Below are positions 23,528 through 34,061 of a DNA stretch of 64,000 nt, in pieces. The position numbers were made by a program, and so were the translations under genes. The notes below the pieces were generated by a model. It saw only the letters and a program-made list of their open reading frames with translations. It was not told the origin of the DNA and made no database searches. The stretch comes from Elmis aenea (taxonomy: Eukaryota; Arthropoda; Insecta; Coleoptera; Elmidae): positions 60,302,966-60,366,965 of the forward strand of contig OX393576.1 of the NCBI GenBank assembly GCA_947652605.1, read 5' to 3'. Every line of letters starts with the position of its first letter. The stretch's first letter is position 1.

Positions 23528-24096
23528 CAGGGGTTTGGAGCGGAGCGCGGAGCTGGAGCGCGGAGCAGTGGAGCAATGGGTTTTTGCCCGGAGCGGGAGC
23601 GGAGCCCGGAGCAAAGAATTTTGATTGCTCCACTGCTCCACTTTACTATTATAAACTACAATATTTTTTTTTAAATGAATTATTCTCATGGGTATAGTAT
23701 TTCATAAAATAATAAATAAACTAAATTTGATTTTTTTTAAGTAAAATTATTATAATGTAACTTTTCTGAATATTAATTTTCATTATTTTGTATTTGAATT
23801 TTGAAAATTTTTAAAGAACTTTTTTTTTTAACTTTTTTAACTGAAGATCAATAATTTGTTCATTTATTTAACTTCACTTGTTTCTTAAGGTCAAATATTG
23901 TAATTTTTGGTCCATTTCCACATAGGTATCTCATAAAATTTTAGCTTTGTTTTTAAAAACAAATTTTTAAATAAAACCTTATTTTATTAATATTTGGAGC
24001 GCGGAGCGGAGCGGGAGCGGAGCTGGAGCAGGCATCTTGATGCCGGAGCGGAGCTGGAGCGGAGCAACTAAAAAATTGGACTGCTCCAAACCCCTG
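23528..24096. mobile_element. hAT MITE (569 bp) inserted in BEL/Pao gag-pol
   Basis: Inverted termini CAGGGGTTTGGAGC and GCTCCAAACCCCTG are flanked by an exact 8-base duplication TATATAAC (23520-23527 and 24097-24104). Both subterminal regions are packed with GGAGC/GCTCC pentamers (GGAGCGGAGCGCGGAGCTGG and similar). Such arrays are often transposase-binding sites in hAT elements. The middle is AT-rich and non-coding. One flank plus element accounts exactly for the break between the gag-protease and pol frames. Confidence 0.95.
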
Positions 24097-26182
24097 TATA
24101 TAACGAAGGGTTTGCAATTAATTTGGTTGTAAGGGATCGAAAACGTTTTAAAGCTGATTGATATGAATCTCCTAAATGATCTATTGACTGTTTGAAAGGA
24201 ATGGCTACTATGAAACGACCAGTCTCATCTCTTGTTGTGTGTGATTTAAAATGAGCTTCACATGCTTGTTCTTCGTCAGAAAGAACACGAGAATTTTCAC
24301 ATTCTTCGATTTCCCAAAACCGTTTTAAAGTATCTTGAACTTTATCGACATGATTTAAATTACAAAATGTGTTTTTTGATGTATTTGAAACAATGCTACC
24401 TGATACAATCCACCCAAATCTAGTTTTTTGTAAGATAGGCTTATTGCTTCCCAAACTTACCTGTCCAACACAAATAAGTTGCCAAAACAATTGAGCTCCG
24501 ATGAGCATATCGATACGAGAAGGTTTATTAAAATTGGGATCTGCCAATTTTAAATTTGTGGGTATTTCAAACGATGCAAAATTGATTGTAGAACTTGGAA
24601 TACTTTTGCAAATTTCAGGTATAACGAAGCAAGAGATCGATGTGTTGTAAGTGTTGATGCGAGATTGTAAACGAATATGACACTTACGATTTAATGTTGA
24701 AGAAATTTGATTGATACCGGTCACCGAAAGCTCGACTTGTTCAGTGGGTAAACCTAATTTCTTACATAATTCTGAAGTAATAAAGTTTGATTGCGATCCT
24801 GAATCGAGCAAAATTCTACAGTCGTGAACAGCTCCTTGCTTATCAAAAATATGAATGATTGCTGTCGAAAGCAAAACATCACGATTTCCATGATCGATAC
24901 TATTTGTCATTGCTATTTGGTTTGGAGTTGTTTCTACTACAGGTGTGTTTTGTACGACGGGTTTAGATCGTTCAAAATGTAGTAACGTGTTGTGTTTAGA
25001 ATTGCATTTTCTACAACTTGATGACTTACAATTTTTCGCAATATGACCACTATTTAAACAATTGATGCAAAGATTTAATGACTTAACCTTTTCGAAACGA
25101 GCTTGTGAATTCAATTTTTTAAATTGATCACAATTATAGAGTTTATGCGAATCATTACAAACAATACAGACGTCACCATATGTAACAAAGCTTTTGACAT
25201 TTGACGTGCTATATTTATACTTTGTTGATGTGGGTTTTTCGATGTTTTTATTCGATTCCAAATTTCTGAGCAATGCGACTCTAAGTTCAATGAATGATTT
25301 CAAATCTTGAAGAGTTGGAAGTTCAATGCTTACCGAATATTCCTCCCATTTTGCAACTGTTTCCGAATCTAGTTTTTGGCAAATCAAATACACTATTAAA
25401 AGATCCCATTGATCTGTAGCAACTTTCAAATTATTTAACGATCGTAAGTTTATAGAAAATTCATCTAATAAATCACGCAATGCTGACGAAGTAGGTTTTG
25501 CTATGTTAGGTATATGCCAAAACAATTTGATATGATGAAAGATTAACATTTTACGATTGTTGTACCTTTCGCAAAGCAAATCCCATGCAACACAATAATT
25601 TGATTCACATAATGGTAGTGATTTGATTATTTGGGCTGCAGACCCTACAAGCGACGCTCTTAGATAATGGTATTTTTGTATAGCACTGATTGAACTATTT
25701 GAATGAATCATTGATTCAAATGTATCTCGAAATTCAAGCCAATTTTCAAAACTACCTTCAAACTTTGGAAGAGATATGGTTGGTAATTTAACAGTATTTA
25801 AATTTAAATGTTCGATATTCGAGTTAATTTGACTTGTGGTTGATACATCAGAATTTGGTGTTACTATTGAATCATATTCCGCGATTAAAGTTTCAAGATC
25901 TCCTATAATTTCACAATGTTGTGATTGAAATGTCATTATTTCTGCAATAATGTCATCTGAATTTTCCTCTGAACATTCAATTTGAGCTTGATCTTTAAAT
26001 TCTTCTAAAAATTTGTCTAATTCCTTTACTCTTATCTTGCATTTGGACAAATACGATTTATTTGCTAAATAATTTGGATCACCCTTGACATCCTCATAGA
26101 ACTTTTGACATTGTATCAAATATGATTTCAAAATATTACGTTTGTAATGCAACGGTTTGACAATTGGTTGTGGTTTAGGCAT
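24068..26182 (-). CDS. gag: BEL/Pao gag-protease
   Basis: 704 codons; the last few lie inside the hAT MITE and are not original. Residues about 140-300 match the gag region of BEL/Pao polyproteins (DUF1759-type: FEGSFENWLEFRDTFESMIH, HYLRASLVGSAAQ). Zinc-knuckle-like Cys/His motifs follow at 339-351 (CIVCNDSHKLYNC), 372-385 (CINCLNSGHIAKNC) and 390-402. The aspartic protease active site is DSGSQSNF (460-467). Start codon at 26182 lies about 450 bases inside the 5' LTR, a normal leader length. Gag and pol belong to one frame: the reading phase on either side of the MITE agrees once the 8-base duplication is counted. Truncated before reverse transcriptase by the insertion. Confidence 0.93.
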   Translation of the reverse strand: MPKPQPIVKPLHYKRNILKSYLIQCQKFYEDVKGDPNYLANKSYLSKCKIRVKELDKFLEEFKDQAQIECSEENSDDIIAEIMTFQSQHCEIIGDLETLIAEYDSIVTPNSDVSTTSQINSNIEHLNLNTVKLPTISLPKFEGSFENWLEFRDTFESMIHSNSSISAIQKYHYLRASLVGSAAQIIKSLPLCESNYCVAWDLLCERYNNRKMLIFHHIKLFWHIPNIAKPTSSALRDLLDEFSINLRSLNNLKVATDQWDLLIVYLICQKLDSETVAKWEEYSVSIELPTLQDLKSFIELRVALLRNLESNKNIEKPTSTKYKYSTSNVKSFVTYGDVCIVCNDSHKLYNCDQFKKLNSQARFEKVKSLNLCINCLNSGHIAKNCKSSSCRKCNSKHNTLLHFERSKPVVQNTPVVETTPNQIAMTNSIDHGNRDVLLSTAIIHIFDKQGAVHDCRILLDSGSQSNFITSELCKKLGLPTEQVELSVTGINQISSTLNRKCHIRLQSRINTYNTSISCFVIPEICKSIPSSTINFASFEIPTNLKLADPNFNKPSRIDMLIGAQLFWQLICVGQVSLGSNKPILQKTRFGWIVSGSIVSNTSKNTFCNLNHVDKVQDTLKRFWEIEECENSRVLSDEEQACEAHFKSHTTRDETGRFIVAIPFKQSIDHLGDSYQSALKRFRSLTTKLIANPSLYTGVWSSPIF

Positions 26183-26614
26183 TTTAATTCGATATAATAA
26201 TGTAACTAAACAATACGAAACAAATACGAAGCAATTTTAAATGGATTTAAAAAGGCTAAGGAGTAAGAGAGATGAAAGTTGACTCACTTGTTTGTAAATG
26301 CGTGCGCCGAACAAAGATGCTAGGTGCGGCCGTTGTCAAAGGACTGGTTGCCGCGCCAGTGGTGTAGAACTGAACACGTGCTCGGGCGGTGCTGCTTGCT
26401 AACGAACGAATATGCGATGATAATACTTGCCAATTTTGCGAAAGTATTTAACGAATGGATTGCCGTCAATGTAATTGCGATGATGCTGCTTATTTTACGA
26501 CGATATGCTTGTATACTTGCAGATTCGCAAAGTATATGTACGAATTCCAATTTGCTTCTGACTTCAGTACGACGAATAACAATATGTATATCCAAATCAA
26601 AGGATCAATTTTAT

Positions 26615-26632
26615 CAGGCGTAGAAGGACCAA
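26615..26632 (-). other. Putative primer-binding site of the BEL/Pao element
   Basis: Directly inside the 5' LTR the minus strand reads TTGGTCCTTCTACGCC. A TGG one base from the LTR is the expected complement of a tRNA CCA end. I did not assign the tRNA. Confidence 0.55.
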
Positions 26633-26879
26633 TGTTTAACACTAACATATATATTAATGTTCTCTTCTTCCATTCAATGGAACTGTGACTAATTAACGAC
26701 AACCATAACAAAAATTATATATTTTCATATATACAATAGAGCACGTTTACATGTCGGTGTTCGAACGGCTGCTCTTTATCTCTGTCTCTGTAATACTAAC
26801 TAGCCTAACGCTAACATAAAATCACATGGTATCAATGCATGCATAATAGTTCCGCTCAGCACTGGCAGAGGCCGCTACA
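26633..26879 (-). repeat. BEL/Pao 5' LTR
   Basis: 247 bases, matching the 20069 copy throughout by eye; TG...CA ends. On its outer side the duplication AGCTC (26880-26884) joins it to host sequence. Open frames around 26320-26711 belong to the untranslated leader and LTR. Confidence 0.95.
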
Positions 26880-26884
26880 AGCTC

Positions 26885-27133
26885 TATTTGTGCTTTATTT
26901 TCTTCTAGAAAATATGGTCACTGTACCTATAGGCCACACAAACTATTGCTTACCGTTTTTAATCTATTCGGTAGATATTTCGCAAAATCTGAAGGGTACT
27001 TTATCTATTAGCTAGCTTATCAAAAAAGATAAAGCTATCGTTGATAAAATATTCCAGCGTTTTAGTGATCTGGACGTAGTTGATCGATACAAATCTACAT
27101 TAGCAAATATTCATCTCTTTTATATTTGTTAAT
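26885..27133 (+). other. Upstream region of the mucin-like membrane protein gene
   Basis: About 250 bases between the BEL/Pao element and the gene start; no clear TATA box or initiator could be singled out. The retrotransposon lies immediately upstream and could affect transcription (inference). Confidence 0.4.
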
Positions 27134-28035
27134 ATGCCTGGAGATAGTAGAATTTCTTACACACCTTTAGGAGACGGCGAAAGAAGAGGGTAATATAAAC
27201 AATTGTTTGCTAAGTAATACATTATAATTACATTTTTTGCTCTGATAGATGCTCAAGTTTAAACACTCGGGAAACTATTCTCATTATCGTTGTGTTTTGT
27301 TTGTCAATTTCCACGATAGCGTTAGGCGTGGCGCTTAAAACGTACAAATGTAAAGGTAAGTGCATTATTAATTATACCTTAAAAAAATGTTTTGCTAACG
27401 AAACATTTTAAAAACGTGTAATTTTTCAACTTCCATATTTTGCGGTCAAAGTACAAAAATCATAATTGGTAATAAATTGTTGATATTAGTTTTGGCCTGG
27501 TACTGTTGTGCAAAATATTAATATTTATTTTAACAAAATTGGAATTAAGCCCGAAATAGGCGCTTCGTTTTATTTACGAGAGCAGTTCTTTCTCTTCGCG
27601 GAATGGGGTAAAAAGAGACTAAAAGATTTAAGTTTTATGTTATTGTACATTACTGATCTAAGCTTATTGTAAGCTTAGTCGAAAAAGTGATGCAAATTTT
27701 TGCTAATACTGATCGAAATGAAATTTTGACGGTTACGATATTCAACATTTTTAGAACATCCTATACCAACCACAGTTGCTCCAACCACCACGACCTCACC
27801 ATTAACTACAGCAACTGCAACTTCATCATCTACACCGTCTTCAACTGCTGAACCAACATCTACCTCATCTTCAAGTGCTGAACCATCTTCTACCTCGCCT
27901 TCAACCGCTGAACCAACATCTACCTCCTCCTCAACTTCTGAAACAACATCTAATAGTTCATCAACTCCTACAGCTTCAACTTCGCCTTCCCCAACAACAA
28001 AAAAACTGGAAATTGAAGAAACACTTAATAAGTAA
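27134..28035 (+). CDS. Small single-pass membrane protein with mucin-like Ser/Thr/Pro-rich tail (3 exons)
   Basis: Exons 27134-27189, 27249-27355 and 27755-28035 join in frame. The sites are canonical: donors GG|GTAATA and AAAG|GTAAGT; acceptors TGATAG|A and TTTTAG|A. The product is 147 residues. The N-terminal 27 residues begin MPGDSRISYTPLGDGERR. A hydrophobic segment at 28-48 (TILIIVVFCLSISTIALGVA) is the only membrane span. The rest is rich in Ser, Thr, Pro and Ala with repeated STAEPTSTSS-type phrases, ending KKLEIEETLNK. No cleavable signal peptide is evident. A mucin-type O-glycosylated ectodomain on a type II protein is likely, although the Lys residues after the span leave the topology open. 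I do not recognise a named homologue. A MITE starts 57 bases after the stop, so the 3' end may lie within it. A frame-shifted open stretch at 27875-28060 is a shadow. Confidence 0.75.
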
Positions 28036-28091
28036 AAAAATTATACAGAAATGTTTTTGAATATGTAATTCAAAATTGATGTAATCATATA

Positions 28092-28352
28092 CAGGGTGTC
28101 CCAAATTTGAGTCTTAACAGGTCAACGTGTAGAGAGAAAACATTTTTTCAAAAAGCATTAACAGTTTTTTTTTATATAGAAAATCAATAGTTCTAGTTTT
28201 TCCTAATAACCTTTGAATTATGTTAGCTGTACGAATCATTTCTATTTGAATAGCACCAAATTCCGCAAGTCTATCCTAAATTTTGCAATTGACGGCGTAC
28301 TTCTTATGCTAAGCGAGATCCTCATGTTAAGCCACGAATTTGGGACACGATG
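28092..28352. mobile_element. Tc1/mariner-type MITE (261 bp)
   Basis: Left CAGGGTGTCCCAAATTTGAG and right end complementary to CATCGTGTCCCAAATTCGTG form imperfect 28-base inverted repeats; TA on both sides. The open frame 28213-28527 crosses it and has no coding support. Confidence 0.75.
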
Positions 28353-28873
28353 TATTGATATATTCAACCAAAGTTTTTTAGAAAATTGGATGAAGTGGAA
28401 TTTTAAGTTCAAATACGGCCTAAAATTAATTATAAGTTTATCATTCAATATGGTTTTGTGTGATTATGTTTGTGTAACAAACATTTGTGTTATCTTGTTT
28501 AGTGTACAGTACTTGATAAAATTATGAAATTATTTAAACTTTAATCAATTGTTTAATAATATTCTTATAAATATTAAAAAAATAAGTATGAAGTTATTAT
28601 TTATATGAGTTTTTTTCCAAAATTTTATCTTCATAAATGATTACTGCAGATTATAAACAATATAAAATTTAATCTAGTCGAACGCTGTTAACTTAAAACT
28701 AGTCATTTTTTATAAATATATATGAGAATTAATTTTATATAGGTATTGCTAAACAAATAATTATATTTCATATTTTAACTTTGGACAAAAGTTTATGCTC
28801 TATTGTAATTTGCATATCAATTGTTAGATTAAACTAACAGAGGAACATTGATAGTTTTGTATCTGTTACTATA
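28353..28873. other. Non-coding between two MITEs
   Basis: AT-rich; no gene or further repeat recognised. Confidence 0.4.
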
Positions 28874-29095
28874 CAGATAACATTTTCAGCATGTGGATCT
28901 CGCTTATTATAAAAGATACAGGTTTGTTTAAATTAAATGAATTATTCCTTAGTATGAGAGGAGCCACAATCAATTTTTAAAAGTACAAAATTCCTCGTGC
29001 TTCAGTACTTAGGAATAATTCATCTAATTTAAGTAAACCTGTATTTCTTAAATAAGCGAGATTCCTATGCTGGAAATGTCAACTGGGACACCCTG
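28874..29095. mobile_element. Tc1/mariner-type foldback MITE (222 bp)
   Basis: A nearly full-length palindrome: the left half (CAGATAACATTTTCAGCATG, then ATCTCGCTTAT) is mirrored by the right half ending in GGGACACCCTG. TA flanks both ends. Half of a related element is at 49860-49995. Confidence 0.8.
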
Positions 29096-29097
29096 TA

Positions 29098-31179
29098 TAT
29101 TTGTAAAGGAAACTGATTTTGTGCGAATCCCCTATACATGTGAATAAGTTTCAGTTTATTGTTTATGTTCGCCAAATAACAGGTCCCGTAAGGTAAGACT
29201 CCTTCTGGAAAAAATATCTCCTGTTTTATTGTTTATTTAAATTTGTTTACCAACCTTTGGTATACATTTTGCTACAAATCAATGTCTATCTATGGTATAC
29301 AAAGCTGTCTCTATTCAAGTACTTTTTTGTGCCTATATAAACATGAGGGTGTAGACGTTTTTAATTAAAATATTTAGCTGTTTTTTTTTTTGAGGAGAAC
29401 TTTAACTTTCCTCTATTTTTATAGTTAAAGCTAATAGGTGAATTCTGCTTGCCTGTTTTTAAGTTATTAATATTTTCTGTGGGTTTATTTAAACACGCAT
29501 CGGCAACAAACTTAGCAGTCGTTTTCTTTTCTGTTTTTTAAAACAAAATGATGAATTTGTAATCAAAGTCTCTGATTTTTTTAAAAATTTATTGTCTTTA
29601 TTTTTATTTTTGATCGGTTTTTACGTCTGACTTTTGAACTTTATTTTTATCGCTACTATTTGCACAACTATTGGCATCCTTAGTTTTACTATCACTATAT
29701 TGGCTTTTCCGTTATCGTGGAACTAAATTATATTTTCGCATTTCGCAAGGTTTGACAGTGCAATATTTGATTAAAGCATATAAAGAATATGTGCAACAAA
29801 TACGTAGGTTGTGCTGTGTTTCGTATTGATTTTAGGAGCTCACAAATTGGTCACCTGAGACCAGATGGTTTTGTAACGAGATTATTTACTGTCAAATTGT
29901 GCAGTCGCGCAATTGGCTCCATAATTCTCTTAAAGGGTGATTGTCACTTTTTACGGTTAAACTGAACCCATTAACTGCCATTTTTTTTCGTTCTATTTGC
30001 GATTTTTGTCTTCCTTTTAATTGAAAATTTGCATTGGTACTTCATTTTAACGAAATAAAACACTACCGACCTTTAAAAATAGGTTTTTATAAAAAGTCCT
30101 GATTGGGGCTCATAGCAGGTAGCGTGTAAAATAAAGATTAAATGTGTAAATTTGTTTATGCCATTTTTTCATACAGTCTACATGCAATCCAACATTACAC
30201 TTTAAACATTATTTTTTTGCTTTTTTGTTGTGTGCAGCTCTTTTTCTTTGTTTTCTATCAATTGTTCTTTCTATACAGGGTGATTGATTATTGATTGGGA
30301 CCGGGCATAAAAAATATATGAAGAATAAAAAAGGATTGATCCGAAATTTTGGTTATTACCGTAATGGCATTGATCTGTTTACTGAAAATATTTTTCAGAT
30401 GGCGACACTTCCGACGTCTACTTTCTTATTCCAAAGATAATGGTCTTTTTTTATTGCATTTTTGGATTCTACACGTTATTTTAGAGGGACTTTTAATAGC
30501 ATTCCCTATATCTAAGTCTCGTGTTTTAGATTTTTGGACTTTTTTGGTTTTCATCGTGATGCTTAATACTATCTACCGCCGCCATTTTTGAAGAGAAAAC
30601 GCTTAAATTTAGACTATACATAGAAGAAACTTTGGAGTTCATACTGGTATTATTGCAAATGAGACATTACTTACAGGGTGTTCCAAATTTAATTTTCTTT
30701 TAATGCAACTGCAGACCACTAAAACTCGTTTTTTTTTCAAATAGGTACAATGCCCTTTAAAAAAAAATTAAAGCATAATTAAAATCTGCATCAATCTCTA
30801 TTAGCGTTTCCTATGCAACAATTCTCGACTTTTTAAGAATTTTTGATAAAGTTAAGAGAAACTGCAACATTTTTAAATTGTAAGTCTTGAAAATGATAAC
30901 AAATTCTGTCAACCACTTTTATCGCGTTTGTCTGAAGTAATCCATTTGTAAAGAGAAAAATTTAGATTTTGTCTCCGATGGTTTCATGGCCAACGCGATT
31001 GCAAAAACTACTTTTATTATTCAGTTTTTCCCCAATTTTTAGAAAAAAATGGCCAGAGGCACGTATAACTCTGCAAAACATTTAGTTTTGATGTTCTTGA
31101 TGCAATAAACACAGCTTAAATCAAATTCTAGCGCCAGCCTTTCCTGGTAAGAACCTACAATCACATTTGTGTGCTGTTT
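29098..31179. other. Non-coding; solitary CAGGGTG ends
   Basis: No gene. TACAGGGTG termini occur near 30277 and 30674 without convincing partners, so they are probably truncated Tc1/mariner-type MITEs. The open frame 30349-30591 falls in this material. Confidence 0.45.
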
Positions 31180-31400
31180 AATAATAATAATAATAATTTA
31201 ATTTATTTAGCGCTTGGCTAATTATTTTACAATTATATTACATACACATATTAACATATAACATTTTATAAAACTTTTCCTTATTGTCAATTTTACAATT
31301 ATATTGCATACACATATTAACATATAACATTTTAAAACTTTTCCTTAAATAATGAGCGTATGTCTAAACAGTACACAAAAACGCAACATAATAGATTATT
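31180..31400. repeat. (TAA)n plus conserved tail, copy 2, with internal 58-base duplication
   Basis: Six TAA units are followed by TTTAATTTATTTAGCGCTTG and then the same tail as at 5639-5790. Within it a unit containing ACACATATTAACATATAACA is repeated in tandem about every 58 bases (31231-31350). GAGCGTATGTCTAAAC near 31355 matches the end of copy 1. Confidence 0.6.
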
Positions 31401-34049
31401 TAAATACTATATAAAATGAATGAGCGCCAACGTAATAAAATGTTTAAAACAAAATGCTTAAAACAAATCAATCAATAAATAAAGCTGACAAAATCGTCAG
31501 TTTACAATGTCTTCAAACATACATTATTTTTTGTTAGCATGATAAATTAAATTAATGCAAGCTATAAATAAATATTAAAACAAATAATTTATCCACTTGT
31601 TTATCTCTGTCTTTCCAAATATCCATGTCCCTCGCTAGATAATGCAATACTTATTTAATTTATTCGTAAAATATATAAATTGTTTTTAATTAAACACAAA
31701 GTTAGATTTACGTCCTCTTTTTGACATGAAAATATATTTAATATTGTTTTCAATGTTTTAAAACGGAAACTATCATAAATATTATTTCGCATTTTCAGGA
31801 AATGGTCGTTTGCGATATTTTTTGGTACAACGCGGATGCACAATAGTATTGAAGCTTTATGCACAGTTTTATTAAACCTTCGAAATTTCAATTGGAGTAT
31901 CATGTTTTCGTTGGAATGGTTAAAATAGTATTCGAGCCGAATGAGAAACGGCAGGTGTCTGGCCTAAATAGTTCCAGCAGTTTTAATCTTCCTGTGGCAT
32001 TAAGCAAATATTTCAGCTGTTTGAAAATTGTTGGAGCTAATGCGATTTATTATTTTTAAACAACATTTTCCACAATAAGAGCGTAGGTTTCCCCATTTAA
32101 ATATTTTTTTAAGTACATGAATCATGTTTAAGTAATTTTTGTTGGTACATCATCAAATCTTCGCCCTTATATCTTTAAAATCATTCTGAAGGTAAGAGTA
32201 AAGAGGCTGTTGTATCAAGGTAATCTTATTTTCTGGCAAATAGTTTAAACATTTAATATCAATCTATTGTTTGAATTGACACAAGCATCTATTTACTTCA
32301 ATGCAACCTATGTCTTACTGTACCGGAAAAGACGTGTTCAAATACCTAGAATATATGATTTAGCTTTTGATAAGAATAAAAACGAGACTTAAAAATATAG
32401 ATTTGACGCCACCATATTATTTATAGATAAATCGTGAAGTGGTTGTGACGAGATAATAAATAGGTATTTGTAAAAATTTGATTGATGAAAGCAATTCATG
32501 TTGTTGCTGATCTTATGCCTAGACAAATATTATGTCTTTAATAGGCGGAGGAATAATGATCATTGTGTCCCAAAGATTGTAATTACCTTGAATAATTAAT
32601 TCGTTTATCAAAATGTTTCCAACAAATTATATACAATATTAAATGATGGATAAACTACACGCTATGATATAAAAGCTCCTTTAAAACTTACTTGTTAACT
32701 TAATATTTGCCTTCTTAAAATACCAATACCAACATGGTTAGTATAATATTATATTTTAAGACATATAAAGTATGTTATAAATTATGTTATTCTGTACAAT
32801 AGCCTCTCGGTGTGGATTTTATTTAAAGTTAGTTTACAGTTATCCATTCTAAGCAGTCAATTAATTTGAGCAGGTTTTTTGGTTATTAAGCTTTTTAAGT
32901 AACGATTTTACCAAACAAAATTAAAATTTCTAATAAAGTTTTGTTCTCAGTAAGCGATATAACTTTTGCTGTTTTTTGTATATTTGAATACTAACAAAAA
33001 GAGGAGAACTTATTGAATGGTTCGTTTATCATACAAAACAATCAAACATGCTGTATTTTGATTGTTCGCAACGAAACTCAACACAATTATCCTGTTTTGT
33101 TTGTATTTTTTTTACGGAGAATGAATTTAAAAGAGAATTTTTTGTGATGAATGTGTCTGCAGCATCATTAACGTAGGTTTATTTTTATAGTGCACAAAGG
33201 ACTTTTGTATTGAATTTGATTTGGAGTTTAAATGTGTTTAAACGTTGTTGCAGCGCGCAGCGGTTTGACTTGCACATATTATCAAAGCGTTTATGGTGAG
33301 GCAAGATTAATTAAATTAACCTTTTAATATTAAAATGAATAAATTTCAATGTAGGTAGATAATTATTTTGATTCTTGTGGTGAATATTGTATAAATAGTA
33401 ACAAATAAATCTTCTTGTAAATAAAAATTAAAATCAATTTTGATTATTTAACATTTAACTACATTTATGCGAAAAGAGATAAGTATGCAAATAAGAATTA
33501 CCTACATGAAAAAAAAAGTTCGAGCTTCGAAATTTAGAAACAATCCGACGCTTTTTTGGTATTAATTCAAGAAGTCTTATATTTAATAAAAAATGCACTT
33601 GGCATTTTTTTTCAACATTTTCGAGAACTGAAAAATTGTTTTAGGTGGTGTTAATAGGTTAATACAAACTAATGGTGTTATTGCATAACTTGGATATCTT
33701 TAACATTTAAAAAAAATATAAATACCATTGCGGGATTTTTGAATATTGTCACAAAGGCTTAAAGGCCTAAATCTTAAAGTCAATGTGCGCTTGGGGGGTA
33801 GCTCAGAATTCATAATGAAGCTAATTAATAACTATGAAATTGAGCAGATTTATTATAAGAACACCTTAACAAACAGAAATCTTACAGAACGGTGACTCAC
33901 TAGACCCATGGTAATTATAGCCATCTTGGCCGGTTGCTCTACGACCGACTCTACTGTTGACCGTTGGCTGTCTACTCTCTACTGTCTACTGTATTCCTAT
34001 AATTTGGGAAGACTATTTCTACCAATATTTACACTGAATCAGCTAAAAG
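31401..34049. other. Non-coding, no gene recognised
   Basis: Long AT-rich interval. Short open frames (31655-32059) have no motif or splice support. About 33930-33990 has a short run of CTACTGT-like units. Confidence 0.45.
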
Positions 34050-34061
34050 ACTATGACATAT

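Larger units (their letters stand above)
20069..26879 (-). mobile_element. BEL/Pao LTR retrotransposon, complete but split by a hAT MITE
   Basis: Two 247-base LTRs (20069-20315 and 26633-26879), identical as far as I can compare by eye, have TG...CA ends. They enclose gag-protease and reverse transcriptase-RNase H-integrase coding sequence on the minus strand. A 5-base AGCTC duplication flanks the element (20064-20068 and 26880-26884). No env-like frame is present. The gag-pol gene is broken by a 569-base hAT MITE at 23528-24096. Identical LTRs imply a recent insertion, and the hAT insertion is more recent still. Confidence 0.95.

Noticed and set aside
26320..26711. Several open frames on both strands
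   Set aside because: They fall in the BEL/Pao leader and LTR; no protein signature.
27875..28060. Leu/Gln-rich open frame
   Set aside because: Out-of-frame reading of the Ser/Thr-rich third exon of the membrane protein gene.
28213..28527. 104-codon plus-strand frame
   Set aside because: Starts inside a MITE and runs into AT-rich DNA; composition is random-like.
33793..33815. GGGGGGTAGCTCAGAATTC, resembling a tRNA 5' end with A box
   Set aside because: No B box, acceptor complement or cloverleaf can be formed downstream.
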